In this document: in pieces, positions 1-11,111 of the stretch | How positions within the stretch are numbered: the first letter of the stretch is position 1 | Layout: each line of letters begins with the position of its first letter | The notes under the pieces: model-generated | Database searches by the model: none | The model's input: the letters and a program-made list of their open reading frames with translations, nothing else | What the model was told of the DNA's origin: nothing | Origin: Plenodomus lindquistii | Lineage: Eukaryota > Ascomycota > Dothideomycetes > Pleosporales > Leptosphaeriaceae | DNA length: 64,000 nucleotides | NCBI GenBank assembly: GCA_025504975.1 | Contig: JANUWI010000001.1 | Coordinates: 4,030,001-4,094,000 of the forward strand | Direction of reading: 5' to 3' | Program-made: the position numbers and the translations under genes

Positions 1-298
1 CAGCGACCAGGCGTTCTTCGCTTAGATTCGCAGCATTCAAAGGTCTTTCTAGATTCAGCCTCAGCCTCGGCAAACACGGGCGACCCGTGAACAAGCGTCG
101 CGGCTATCCTCGCATGTTCACGATGCTCTTCAACTTCCTGAGAAATCAAAAAAACCGAAGCCTCCACGGCATGTCGTTCCGCGTGCTACAACGCGGCTCT
201 GTCCGCCCTGACTCCTCTCCCCGGCCACGCTGTCAAGCTGCAACCAAGTGCCTTACGCCACGATTTGCACCTTCAGTGTCGCGTCAATCGCAGGCACA

Positions 299-2306
299 AT
301 GTTCCGACAAACAACTCGATCGTGTACGGGCGATGCAAGACGATCAATCATAACCCGTGTCGCTTTCGCTAGCGGTCGACGGCCACTCAGTACGAGGGAG
401 CGTGTCCGTATAGTCGAAGTCGGGCCTCGCGATGGCTTGCAGAACATCTCAAAACCTATACCCACGGAAACCAAAATTGGCTTGATACAGCGGCTCGCTG
501 CCACGGGACTCAAGACGATTGAAATCACGTCTGCAGTCAGTCCAAAGGCAGTCCCACAGTTGAGTGACAATCAACAACTATTGTCTCATGAGTCGATCCA
601 AGAGCTGGTCCGGCGAAGTGGAGCCAATGGCACTAGAAGAGCAGAGACTAGAATGCCGGTGCTAGTGCCGAATAAGAAGGGTCTGGATCTTGCACTGAAG
701 CAGGGTGTCAAGGAGGTCGCGGTATTTGTGAGTGCGACGGAGGGATTCAGCCAGAAGAACACCAAGTGTAGTGTTGAGGAAGGGTTGGCAAGAGCAAGGG
801 AGGTCACAGGGGTTGCAAAGGAGCATGGAGTAGCAGTCAGAGGGTGGGTCAGAATGACATTGAATTTTTGATAAACGTATAATTTGCTGACGATGGATCA
901 GCTACATTTCATGCATCTTCCACGACCCGTTTGATGGTCCGACACCAGAATCTGCGGTGCTGCATGCCGTACGCGAACTCTTGGACATGGGATGCTACGA
1001 AATCAGCCTCGGAGACACAGTCGGCGTCGGAGGAGCAGCAGATGTCACGCGACTGTTCAAGTACTTGTTCGACAACGGCATTCCTGCAGATAAACTCGCA
1101 GGTCACTTCCATGATACGTACGGCCAAGCGGTATCAAATGTCTGGACGGCGTATGAACTCGGTCTCCGCACCTTCGATAGCAGCGTCGCAGGACTTGGAG
1201 GATGCCCTTATGCACCCGGTGCCAAGGGCAACGTTGCAACAGAGGACCTTGTGTACCTCTTCTATCGAGCTGATGTTGATACCGGCGTTGACCTAACTAA
1301 ACTCGTGGAGACAGGTACATGGATATCACAGCAACTGCAGCAAGAAACCTCAAGTCGCGTCGGTGCAGCTCTGGCGAAAAGGTCTAGCACCGGGACACCA
1401 GCACCCGCAGCATCAACACCAGCTCCAGTGAAACCGACATCCCCACCCGCCTCCAAACCCCAACCAACGCCCATCCACTGGTCTCCCATCCCCGACCAAA
1501 CCCCCGGTCTCCAAATCCTCCGCTCAGGCCCAAACATCAAAATCATCCTCGACCGGCCCTCAAACGGCAACTCCATGACAATAGACATGCTCACCACCCT
1601 CACCACCTTCTTCACCTCCTGCGCCACCGACCCCTCCATATCCCGAATCCTCCTCACCGCCTCCGGGAAATTCTTCTGCACAGGCATGGACCTTAGTTCC
1701 TCGTCCCAAGTCGCCAAGTCCGCCTCCGCAGGAACCCAGCAATACGAGCGCCTGATGGGTCTCTTCTCCGCCATCGACTCGGCACCCCAAGTCACCATCG
1801 CCGCGATCAACGGCCCCGCATACGGCGGCGGCGTCGGCCTAGCCATGCTCTGCGATATTCGCCTCGGCGTGGAAAACGCAAGTATGACGCTGAGCGAAGT
1901 CAAGCTCGGTCTTGCTGCTGCTACGATTTCCAAATATGTGATTCGTGAGTGGGGAACGGCGTTTGCGCGGGAAGCTATGTTGACTGCGCGGCCTGTGCCG
2001 ATTACCCAGCTTCAGAGTCTGGGCCTGGTAAGTCGTGTTGTTAAGGATAAAGAGACACTGAGTCAAGCGTGTGATGAGCTTTTGGGGAGCTTGAAGAGGG
2101 CGGCGCCACGGGCATCGGCGCTAAGTAAGGAGTTGGTTCGGTTGAGTTGTTTGGGTGGGGGGGAGCAGGAGAGGGGGATTAGAAGGGTGTTTGAGGAGAT
2201 GATGAGGCCTGGGGGAGAGAGCGAGAGGGGGTTGAGGGAGTTTCAGGGGAAGAGGAGTGTGGATTGGGATGTTAGTGATGATGGTGTTGGGAAGGCGAAG
2301 CTGTGA
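299..2306 (+). CDS. Fusion protein: HMG-CoA lyase + enoyl-CoA hydratase (methylglutaconyl-CoA hydratase-like), mitochondrial
   Basis: Two exons, 299-843 and 902-2306, with a 58 bp phase-2 intron (donor GTGGGT, acceptor CAG); 649 aa. Splicing restores VRGYISCIFHDPFDG, a conserved lyase stretch. Start chosen at 299 because residues 1-35 are Arg/Ser/Thr-rich with one acidic residue, typical of a mitochondrial presequence; an in-frame GTG/ATG region at 248 is less likely. Residues ~37-340 are HMG-CoA lyase: EVGPRDGLQN (catalytic Arg-Asp), HFHDTYGQA (metal-binding His) and GLGGCPYAPGAKGNVATED (catalytic Cys loop). A Pro/Ala-rich linker (~342-378) leads to a crotonase domain: oxyanion-hole segments FFCTGMDL and AAINGPAYGGGVGLAMLCDI, then SEVKLGLAAATIS. 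GGGVGL plus SEVKLGL resembles bacterial LiuC methylglutaconyl-CoA hydratases more than mammalian ECHS1; the first catalytic Glu of ECHS1 is Gly here. The joined reactions are likely hydration of 3-methylglutaconyl-CoA and cleavage of HMG-CoA to acetyl-CoA and acetoacetate. The substrate of the second domain is inferred. Confidence 0.9.
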
Positions 2307-2890
2307 ATGTGAGTGTGAGGGGAGGGGGGTTTGAGGGATATGGGATGGAGAGTCGGTGTGGGGAGTTGGTGTAGCGACTCATACGCAAGTCTTATCACGG
2401 CTTTTCGAGATGAGAAAACTTGTTTGTATTGATTTGTACAAATAGATTCGCTGTTGTCGTGCCAAGTTTTTTCGTCAAGATTTACATTAAGCCCATGCAT
2501 TCGTGCAACGCAATTGTCGTTATCCATATACATTTTGGGCACCCTTGCAAAATACCACTCATGGGCGTCTCCAGCTGTCTCGACATTTTTCAGAGGCGCA
2601 TTTTTTTTTCGCTTGGCTGGAATAATACCAGTGGTACGTCAGAGCAAGATGTCAGACATGAAAAGCAGTGATTTCTACCTTTTTATGCGGACGCTGCGGA
2701 GAACGAAACATGAACTTGCGCTTAAGGACCTTGATAGCGCACTCATTATCATTGGCGTTGCAAATGGAAGCACTATGTGGCAGCAAGAAATAGCGCAGAC
2801 ACACGGACAGCAGACCCGGGAAAGGATTTGTTTATAACGCGCACGGAGCAGAAAACAGAATATAAAATTTAAATTTTACCGTTTTAACAG
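2307..2890. other. Intergenic, 3' side of the lyase fusion, no gene seen
   Basis: G-rich for the first ~70 bases after the stop, then AT-richer sequence. No open frame here resembles a protein family. From about 2740 onwards short words shared with the repeat island to the right begin to appear (GCGCAGACACACGGACAG), so the island may start here. Confidence 0.5.
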
Positions 2891-5720
2891 CGGAATTATA
2901 ACCATTGCGGTCACAAGCTTTTGGAACACTGTGCTTGAGCGTGTTGATAAAAAAGAGTATAAGGGGGAAGGTTATATACCCACACTTTCGCCTTGTTATA
3001 ATAACGCTGATTATGCATTTAGTTAGATTGTTTAGTGTGAGCCTACCAGACCATGGCTTGTGTGGTAGGAGTTTGACAAATCGCAGCGCACGTAGTAGAA
3101 GGCAAGAAAGAGTGTATAGGGACTTTCGGGCACAATCATGGGACGTCATATACCTCTTTCTTGGTGTTTTTGTGCAAGTGTAAAAGGCTGCGGAAGACCA
3201 GGACGCTGACACACACATGAATGATTTTAGGAGGGATTTTTCTTGGGGTTGATGTAGCAGAGGGTGGGGCGGGAATGGGTTGTTCGAGGACTTTCAGAGC
3301 CTATTTATGCTAGTCTTTGAAATCTTTGTTTCTGGCAGACTGTGGAAGAGAAGACGCAGATATTTCCCATGTACCCGAGTCGTTTGTTACCGATGCAGCG
3401 GACAATAGCGGAACATTTTCGAACAGTGTAGATTCTTCGACAGAAGACTCGTGGAAATATCGTTCGTCTGTTTTTGGGTGTTTCTTTGCAATAAGACTGT
3501 GGAAGACGCAGACGCAGACATGATACATGCGGTCAATGGGTTTGATGCGCACGCAGCGGAGCGCAGGGCATGAAGGTTTGCTTGTGCTCTTTAACGGCGC
3601 ACTTATGCTAGTATTCGAATGTAGGTTTTGCGATACTGCGAAAGAGGGAGAGAAGACGCAGACACAGACATCACCATTCTTGGTATCTGTTTTGATACGC
3701 ACGAAGCGGAGGACGGGACACTTATGCGTCTCTGGGAATGTTTAGGCACACTCATGGGAGTCATCTGTCGGTCTTTTCTTTTTTGGCGGAGATTGTGCGC
3801 AAAAAACAAGACGCGCGCATGAACGCTATGACAGTCATATTTTGATGAGCACGCAGCCGAAGGCGGGCTGGACATCAAGTGAATACTTAGAGCTTTTTGG
3901 AACATACTCATGGGACGTCAGCTATCTCTTTTCTGGTGTTTTGATTGAAGCAACGAACATCGCGCAAGAGAAGACGCAGACGCAGAAACACACATGGCAA
4001 ATCTCGGGAACGAATTTTTGATGCGCACGCAGCAGAGGACAGGATATTATCAGGTATTGCGTACATTTTGACGGCAGTCTCATGCCAATTTTCTTTCTAC
4101 CTTTAAGAACACTGCGCAGTGCGTGTTGGTGAAAGATGATAGAGGAGGAGAGGTAGGGAGGTATTTATATCCAGCACGCTCCGCTCACGCCGCCATACCC
4201 GCCGAGATGGGAGGGTTTGGGTAGGTAGTACGTGATTGCTTCAAGCATCATGGGGAGGAAACTTAATGTATTGAAGCGTACACAGCAGAGAACGGTGGTT
4301 CGGCATGGGTGAGAGCAGTCGAGAATTTTGGATGCACACGTAGCGGAGCGCAGGACGTGCCATGGACAAGTTCGAGTGACTTTTCAAAGCACAACTCATT
4401 TAGGGTTCTTCCAAGAGTTTGGGAATACTGCGCCGTGAGCGTGCTGTGGAGAGAGAATATAGCAGCGAGGTGGGCGGGGTCTATATACCCAGCGCCCACG
4501 CTCACACCATCATTACGATCCCGTTCATGCAGCAGACAGTAAGCCAAAAGGAAGAAAGCGCGTTGACCGCCATTGTGCAGTAATGAGTGTATTTTGGTGC
4601 AGCTAGTGCACACAGCAACTTTGGAATGCGCACGCAGCAGGGCGCTGGACATGAAGAAGTGCGTGGGATTTTCACGAAACAGCCATCGGGCCTGATTTGT
4701 CACTGTTTTGATTCAATACACTCACGGTGCGGTGAAGAAGTAGTGTTATCGCTAAGGGAAGTGGGGATGTATTTATACCCGCCCTGTCGCCCCGTCATGA
4801 CGATGCCGTTCATGAATTTAGCGGAAGCGTATCCAGACCATATGTCCGGATACCAGCAGATTTGGTATCGGAGGAGACAAGACGTTACTGAGTCGCGCTC
4901 ATCTTTCAGGCGCAGACATGAGCTCTCATCCGCTGATTTTTTTTTGCGGAAACACACGCTCATACAATCGTGGCATGAATTCTTTCGGTGGTCAGAGAGG
5001 AAAAGGCGATTTCCCATATGTTATAACAGGAGTTGGTTTGGCGAACTCCATCGGCTTTATGCCGATGTTCGTTTTCGAAAATAAGAACAAGCTAGCTTGG
5101 ATGGAGGAAGAATGGGAGGAGGAAAGAGGAAAGTGGATTTATATAAAACCCGAAGGTCAAAACTACCACTGGGCATGTGCATCTTATCCCATCACAAAGG
5201 CGAGAGAGTATGACGGGGAGACAGAGACGTAGTAAAGTTGTATTTCGCCCGCTCGGACATGAACCTCCGTTCAATTTGTTTTCGGAATGGAAAACGCACA
5301 AGCTCATACAGCAGGTGGGTGAAAGTTTCGGAGGTCAGAGAAGGAGAGGCAGGCCAAACATGTCATCCCTCATCACAGCTTTGGAAGACTCCATATGTTC
5401 TGTGACGTCGCTTTTTTGAGACACGAGGTGATGTGTTGGATGAGTAACGTAAGGGGAAAGTGGGAGGTTTTACACTACACTCGTTCAGCCTTTCAAGTAG
5501 CAGGCTGAAGGACGGGCGAGACATAAACAGAGGTGGCACAGGTTTTCGAAGGGGCACACATGCAAGTTCATTTAGTAATTTTTGAAAAGCACATGATCGT
5601 GAAGCAAGCTCACTTAGCGCTCCAACGAAGGGCGCGTGTTGTGAGAGGTCAAAGGAAGGAGGTGGGGAGTTATATACCACCCCCACTGACTATGGTCAAT
5701 GCCACAGTAGAGCATACGGA
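2890..5720 (+). repeat. Repeat island 1, core: degenerate tandem units with TATA-like cores
   Basis: Gene-free. TATA-like cores start at about 2972, 4163, 4481, 4771, 5137 and 5669; several spacings are near 290-320 bp or twice 267. Upstream of the cores the same order of words recurs: TTTTGGAACACTGTGC before the 2972 core, GAACACTGCGCAGTGCG before 4163, GAATACTGCGCCGTGAG before 4481. A purine-rich run (for example GAGGTAGGGAGG) then meets the TATA core, and a C-rich run follows with CTCAC or CGTTCATG further down. The alignment is diverged but the order is the same, so these are related units. Open frames inside are short and unrelated to known proteins. Orientation is taken from the TTTTGGAA...TGCGC...GAGG...TATA order. 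Confidence 0.75.
3330..4060 (+). repeat. 150-160 bp sub-repeats within island 1
   Basis: Two words alternate at nearly constant spacing. Word A, GAAGACGCAGACGCAGACAT and variants, lies near 3350, 3505, 3652, 3805 (partly decayed) and 3972. Word B, TTTGATGCGCACGCAGCGGA and variants, lies near 3541, 3690, 3841 and 4015. Steps are about 147-174 bp. A third shared word, ACTCATGGGA(C)GTCA, sits near 3137 (AATCATGGGACGTCA), 3750 and 3908. This looks like a half-unit form of the ~290 bp repeat. Confidence 0.75.
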
Positions 5721-8700
5721 TTGAATCTCATTAAAAACTCCTAACGCTCTTCTCGACGTGAGAGGACGAGATACGGAGGCTATGTGTACAGGCTTTTAAG
5801 GTGCACTCAGAGGATTTCATTGCCCGAATTTCGGACTGCACATGACGGTGTAATAAGGTAATTTTAGGAAATAGGTGAAAAGCAACATGGTTTTTTCTTC
5901 GCACATCGCGGAGGAAGCAGGTTGGATTAAGAACGGAAGGTGGTGCATGAGAGGGTTAATTAATACACTCCAGCATTGGGCCGCCATGTCTTGTTTTGAT
6001 GAGAATGCGTAAGACCATTTCAAGACCAAGGCCATAGACAGGACTGGCAGGAACTTTTGGATCTATTGACAGCGAATGTAACAAGCACGAGTGATACGGA
6101 GGGCAGGAGGGTTCATATACTTACGTGTGCTCATGGAAATATTATGCTCAAACTTGTCTCTGGCTTCCTATCTGCGACCTCATCTTATGGTCAACAATCC
6201 ATTTTGGGGACCACGGTTTGAACAGATCTCTATGCCCTTACACACACGATTAGCTTGCGGCAATCCATCGGCGAAATGAACATAAACTTTGAGGCGGACA
6301 GGTACATAAGGTCTGCTTTCTACAGCTGCTGACCTCCATCGCACGGCGCTGCTTTGCTATATCAAATACTTTTCTTCCATCATTTTTGACGGGGCGAAGA
6401 AATGTAATCACGCAACTATGCATATTCGAGGGTCTTGGACTCGTTTTCAATCTGCCGAAAAGAAAATGAAAGCAAGAAGTAGGATGGTTTTGCGCAAGAT
6501 TTTGACTTACCACCCATGAGGTTGCCTGAGCAGCCCATGCAGACTCCAATACTTCTTCTGCGAATATTCTAGATGGATACCCCATGTGCTGCGATACTCT
6601 GTATATAAGGTGAGATTTCTACTAGTAAGTATGACCATCACTTTTAACGCACCACAGTCTCAAAATTTCAAACAAGGCCCACATGATCAGTATCAAATCA
6701 TGGGCTAATGAATCCATGGAGTGTTTGGCTGGCTTCCACAAAAATCGCATTCGACGATCTCTGGACAATGCGACTCACCCTCAATGTGTCGCTCGCTGCT
6801 ACAGAAATACCAGGGCTCATCTCACCCTCCTGAACCACCTCGAGTTTCAGGTAACCCGAAAGACTCAACAAAAATGATCATGTTTGTCCTTCGCAGCACA
6901 ATGAAGGTAATTCCATGTGATCTGCGGTCTACCTGTGTATGACGTGCACCGCATTGCGATTGGAAGTCAGCCAGACGATGAGTACACGTTATTCCATCTC
7001 CGGATATATGGGCCCCGTTTCTCGTCCGTCAAGAACTTCACTCCTCCTGCTACCTCAGTATCTCGAAACATACGTCTGACTATCAAATGGTAGTTTTCGA
7101 AAACACAAGACTACGATGACACATGTCGCACGGGCCATACGAGACGATAGCTAGGAGGTCAAAACCGCTGCCATAAGTTCGACATGTTTCGCTGCGATCA
7201 AGAACGGTTGCTTATCTCGAGATATGACAGAGTCACCTTATTGTTAAAACTCCAAAAGCCATGTCCGTCTCAGGTGTCTCAAAGTTCATCGCCACCTCCG
7301 TGATCCTAATAGTACCTCTCATGCTTTCGACGTGAAGGTATCAACCCACCTGAACAACCTGTGTTCCTATTCCACATCTCTACGATCCATTTTGAAATTC
7401 GAAAACATGTCGACAAGAAACTCATGAGTGATCGAAAACAACTCTACAAGACTTCATGAATTGTTCGCCCGGCTTTTCCGACGGTCGAAGTGGCCACACA
7501 GACCAACAGCACAGGTACCGTCATGTCTGTCTTTTTGTCCATCGAAAATCACATCGCATCGCTTCATGACTGAGTACTACTGTATTCAAACTACCAGGCA
7601 GAGAAATGATGGAATTTGGGGCGCGAGCTAAGGGGTATATAAACTCCTCGTTCCTCCACTCTAGGTTTCCATCCTTACGACACACGTTGTGGAATTTCGA
7701 AACATCAGACTCACGGGGCTATAGCTTGAGGAATCTGCTGACGGCTGCACTATGGCGTTCGTGGTTTGTAAAACCTGACATCCTTATTAACTGAAATGTT
7801 TTGAACAAAGCATGCAGCAACGGATGACGAGTGCTCGCCTGAGACGTGCAGATCTGGATATGCTCTAAAACCTCTCTTTAGATGGCACGTTCACTGTTTT
7901 CTAGTGTTTCTAAAAACACTGGCAGAAGCACGATGTCTCCCGTCGAGATCAGAATTTCACGGGCAAAGCTATCATGAAGACCTTTCGTGAGCAATTCCTC
8001 ATTGCTAAAAACCGTACCTGACCTGGTGAGCTGCTCGAACTTGGGCAAATCATGAAGGCAGAACGCCATTTTTCACAACTCTTCCACACATGCTTTGTGC
8101 CATCTAGACAAGGATTGCAAAGTCACCTTAGTCTCCCTGCAGGAATCGTTAAGTCAGACATTTCAGCGCCGCCCATCGAAGCGACAACCCATAACGTGGT
8201 ATTAAAGCGCCAACGCCATCTTCTCCTAGACTCCCACACATCTCCTCACTCTCACTTCCCAAAATCAGCATCCATTCAACTTTGGCATATGTCTCTTTCG
8301 CGAATGCTAAAACAGTCATTATTACGTTGCATGCCCCACCGCTGTTCTCGGCAAAAAGTGCCGTTTCTATGTCAATGTTCTCGTTGGAAAGTTCGCGCAG
8401 ATTATTTCATGCCTCCGGCACTGACCTGGGGATTGGTACAGAACCTCCTCCTTGTTCTCTTCATCCTACCTCCTCACAGCTATGTCTATCACTTTGTCTC
8501 GAGTCCGCAAACTCGAGAGCATATGTCAGCGACCTGTGAGTGCAAAAAAGGGCATGTGATGAGGCTGCATGATCTCTGAAAATGCGCACCGCAAAGCTTA
8601 TGATCCTCCGGCGGAGGTGTATTCACCGTGTCCGTGATCGTGTCAAAATGCTGAAGAGACTAGTATATGACTTGTGTTGTCTTGCGCCTGCGGTACTCAG

Positions 8701-9158
8701 TTGTTGTGTATGAGGAGCACGTGCGCGCTGCTATAACGCCTGGAAAGATGTCGCTCGGATAGCTCTCTTTCTTGATGCTTTACCGCGCAGGCTGTTTTGC
8801 AAAAATTTCAAGAGGGGCATTTCATGGGCGGTGGTTGTGACTTTCGAAATACCTGACGATTACCTTGATTGTTGGTCTGTCGTTTCGGCGTGCATGTCTT
8901 GAGACGATCGTGACGAGTCGGATAGGGACCGGTGCGATGAGGTGATGATGAGAGCTCAGACGTGATATTTTGGAACGCATGTGATGGTATGATGTACACA
9001 TATACGCAATACTTTACGGAATCCTTGCGTGTCTCACCTGGCGTATTCGGTAATCGTCGTACATAAATTCCATTCATCTTGCCGATATGTTCTTGACGAC
9101 TACGATCACAGCGCACATCCATCACCATCTTCGAACCTAAAGCTCGATCTACGAGATC
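5720..9158 (+). repeat. Repeat island 1, decayed part; no gene seen
   Basis: Units continue but are harder to align. TATA-like cores occur near 6113 (GGGTTCATATAC after GGAGGGCAGGA, with AACTTTTGGATC upstream and GTGCTCATGG downstream), 6602 (TGTATATAAGG) and 7636 (AGGGGTATATAAACTCC, preceded by AATGATGGAA). The longest open frame, 8052-8579, encodes a His/Ser/Leu-rich peptide with no recognisable domain and is probably chance. The stretch 8600-9158 holds no clear unit and contains the 3' flank of the transporter gene. Confidence 0.5.
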
Positions 9159-11111
9159 CTACACTCGAGCGATCCCATCTGTCTCCACACTGCTGTTGTC
9201 CCTCATGCCATTGTTTCGCCTCCGCGACGCGTCTGTGGTCTCATGCACGTCTTCCATACTCTTCCTCTCCCCTCTTTCAGCTTCATCGCTGTCCTCCAAC
9301 ACGCCTGTGCGCTCATCAGGGATGATCTCCCCGTGATTACCACCAACGCTCTCCATCGTAAATGGGCTGGCAGTCGGCGCATCCAGCAGGCCCAACTCCT
9401 CCTTCGTCATGAACCTCGGCATCAAAAATGTTCGCATGGGTATATACAAGAAAATGAAGACTGGGAAACCGATCGCGGCAATGGTCTGCGTGATCGCAAA
9501 GGTCGCGCCAAAACCGATCAATTCGAGGCCAACGAATGCCCAAATTACCCAACGTCGCTGGACATGAGAGAGTGGGTCAGATGGCGAAGTGAGGTGTTTG
9601 TCGCGCAGCAGGAAGAGGAGTTTGAGTGTTATGCCGTTACCTTCGAGCGCTTGGATGCCCATGACGAAGAAGAGGCCGGCAAGGACGGCTTGTGGAATGA
9701 GATGCAGGACTATAAGGAGAGGTCCGGACATTGTGCCGAGTGTTAGCAAGCCTTGAGCGAGGTTCGATACACGTTGCTCGACCACGTGATCGACGACACG
9801 GTGAGTGTGGCCTTTGTGACCTTCGTCATCGTCGGTGACTGTGCGAGTCACGCACAGAGATGTCGTATGGAAGGGAGCTTGCGGGATGAGACCGTTGGGA
9901 AAGGGTATTCCTAGCAACCCTGCGACACCGGTGGTCAGGCCGAGCAAAAAGATGTCCCAGTGGAAGCCGGCCGGTTTGCGGAGAGGGAATTCAGTGCCTT
10001 GTGCGATTAGACTGGATACGTTGTGATCGAACCAGAAGAGTATGGTGAGCAAGATAGCAAAAGGAATTGCCAGGAAGACGTCGCCAACACTTATGTCCCA
10101 GAAGTGGATAAACCAGCCCCGATCGATGGTAGGGAAGAAAGCCTTCGATGTGGGAAGCTTGAGAAGCTCAATGCCTCTCATTTTGCCGATGTGGACGAAA
10201 CCTGTAAAGAATATGACTGTGAGGGGTGTGCCATAGTCTTCGACAAACTTCCTGACATGTCGCTGGAGAAGTGTCGACTGCCCAATGATACCGCAGATGT
10301 ACGCCACGGCGGTGACTAGTAGCGAGATCACAATCGAGAGGTATGCAGAAGCATCACCAGCCTCCCACTGCCGTGTGAGCACCTGTATGCCCTTTTGCAA
10401 GTAGATGAACGCGACATAGAAACCAAAGATGTCACAGGAGAACCTCGTGACATATCTCAGTCCATTGCAAGAGTTCGTGATCGCAAGTATCCAGTGGAAG
10501 ATTAGCGACCAGATGCCAATCCAAGCCATGAACGCGAAGTAATTTGTTCCTCGTGGTGTCATAATGTCGTAAACCGTGTAATTGAACACTGTGATAGGTC
10601 CTGTCACTCCTACGATGACCAAAGGCTGCGCCGCCGCAACAGCAAAGACCACAGAGCCCAGCACAGACGCCAGCAGCACCTCGTTGACACCAAAGCTCTC
10701 ATTTGTCTTTTCAAACATGTCCAATGAGAAGGCGAGTGCTGGGAGAATATTGGCAAAGTACATGTAGACTGTCGCAGGTACGACGCGGTAGTCCCACGCA
10801 TCTTTCCAGTCACTCAGATAAAACGGCACGCGTCGCCGGATATCATTGATCATTCCGCTGAAAAGGCGTGTCTTCCACCATGCGCTCTTCTTTGCAGTGC
10901 GTGTCGAGCGCCTTGAGGTATGTGTGTGTTCGCGCCTGAGGCCTTTGTTGGAAGAGGCATTGCGTTTGGTGGACGGTAGTATTCGCGATTTCAACGATCG
11001 AGTTGGTGGTTCGTTGTGGCCTGTCGACAAACCAGCGTGGTCTGCAGATTCGGGAGGATTGATGGGAGTGGAGGTGTCTGGTGGCGGCATGTTGAAGATG
11101 TCGTCATGCAC
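9159..11111 (-). CDS. BOR1: Borate/bicarbonate transporter family protein (BOR1-like)
   Basis: Single-exon frame of 650 aa. After a Ser/Thr/Arg-rich cytosolic N-terminus (~1-85), RRRVPFYLSDWKDAWDYRV opens the SLC4/HCO3-transporter domain. The first membrane spans follow (VYMYFANILPALAFSLDMF, then the VLLASVLGSVVFAVAAAQPL stretch) with the conserved motif VGVTGPITVFNYTVYDI and later GIPFPNGLIPQAPFHTTSL. At least ten hydrophobic spans are visible, and the C-tail (~590-650) is acidic and Ser-rich. Fungal BOR1 proteins (yeast 576 aa) export borate at the plasma membrane and affect vacuolar protein sorting. The start could also be Met8 (MPPPDTS), which has little effect. The gene lies alone between two repeat islands, reading leftwards. 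Family assignment is firm; the substrate is inferred. Confidence 0.93.
   Translation of the reverse strand: MHDDIFNMPPPDTSTPINPPESADHAGLSTGHNEPPTRSLKSRILPSTKRNASSNKGLRREHTHTSRRSTRTAKKSAWWKTRLFSGMINDIRRRVPFYLSDWKDAWDYRVVPATVYMYFANILPALAFSLDMFEKTNESFGVNEVLLASVLGSVVFAVAAAQPLVIVGVTGPITVFNYTVYDIMTPRGTNYFAFMAWIGIWSLIFHWILAITNSCNGLRYVTRFSCDIFGFYVAFIYLQKGIQVLTRQWEAGDASAYLSIVISLLVTAVAYICGIIGQSTLLQRHVRKFVEDYGTPLTVIFFTGFVHIGKMRGIELLKLPTSKAFFPTIDRGWFIHFWDISVGDVFLAIPFAILLTILFWFDHNVSSLIAQGTEFPLRKPAGFHWDIFLLGLTTGVAGLLGIPFPNGLIPQAPFHTTSLCVTRTVTDDDEGHKGHTHRVVDHVVEQRVSNLAQGLLTLGTMSGPLLIVLHLIPQAVLAGLFFVMGIQALEGNGITLKLLFLLRDKHLTSPSDPLSHVQRRWVIWAFVGLELIGFGATFAITQTIAAIGFPVFIFLYIPMRTFLMPRFMTKEELGLLDAPTASPFTMESVGGNHGEIIPDERTGVLEDSDEAERGERKSMEDVHETTDASRRRNNGMRDNSSVETDGIARV

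Noticed and set aside
1262..1933. 223-aa minus-strand open frame
   Set aside because: Antisense to the crotonase half of the fusion gene; no recognisable family.
8052..8579. 175-aa frame in island 1
   Set aside because: No domain, no leader signal, composition like neighbouring noncoding DNA, and it spans decayed repeat sequence.
2890..9100. Idea that the islands are RIP-mutated transposons
   Set aside because: No transposase or reverse-transcriptase fragments in any frame, no terminal repeats, and base composition is not strongly AT-shifted; a dinucleotide RIP index would settle it.
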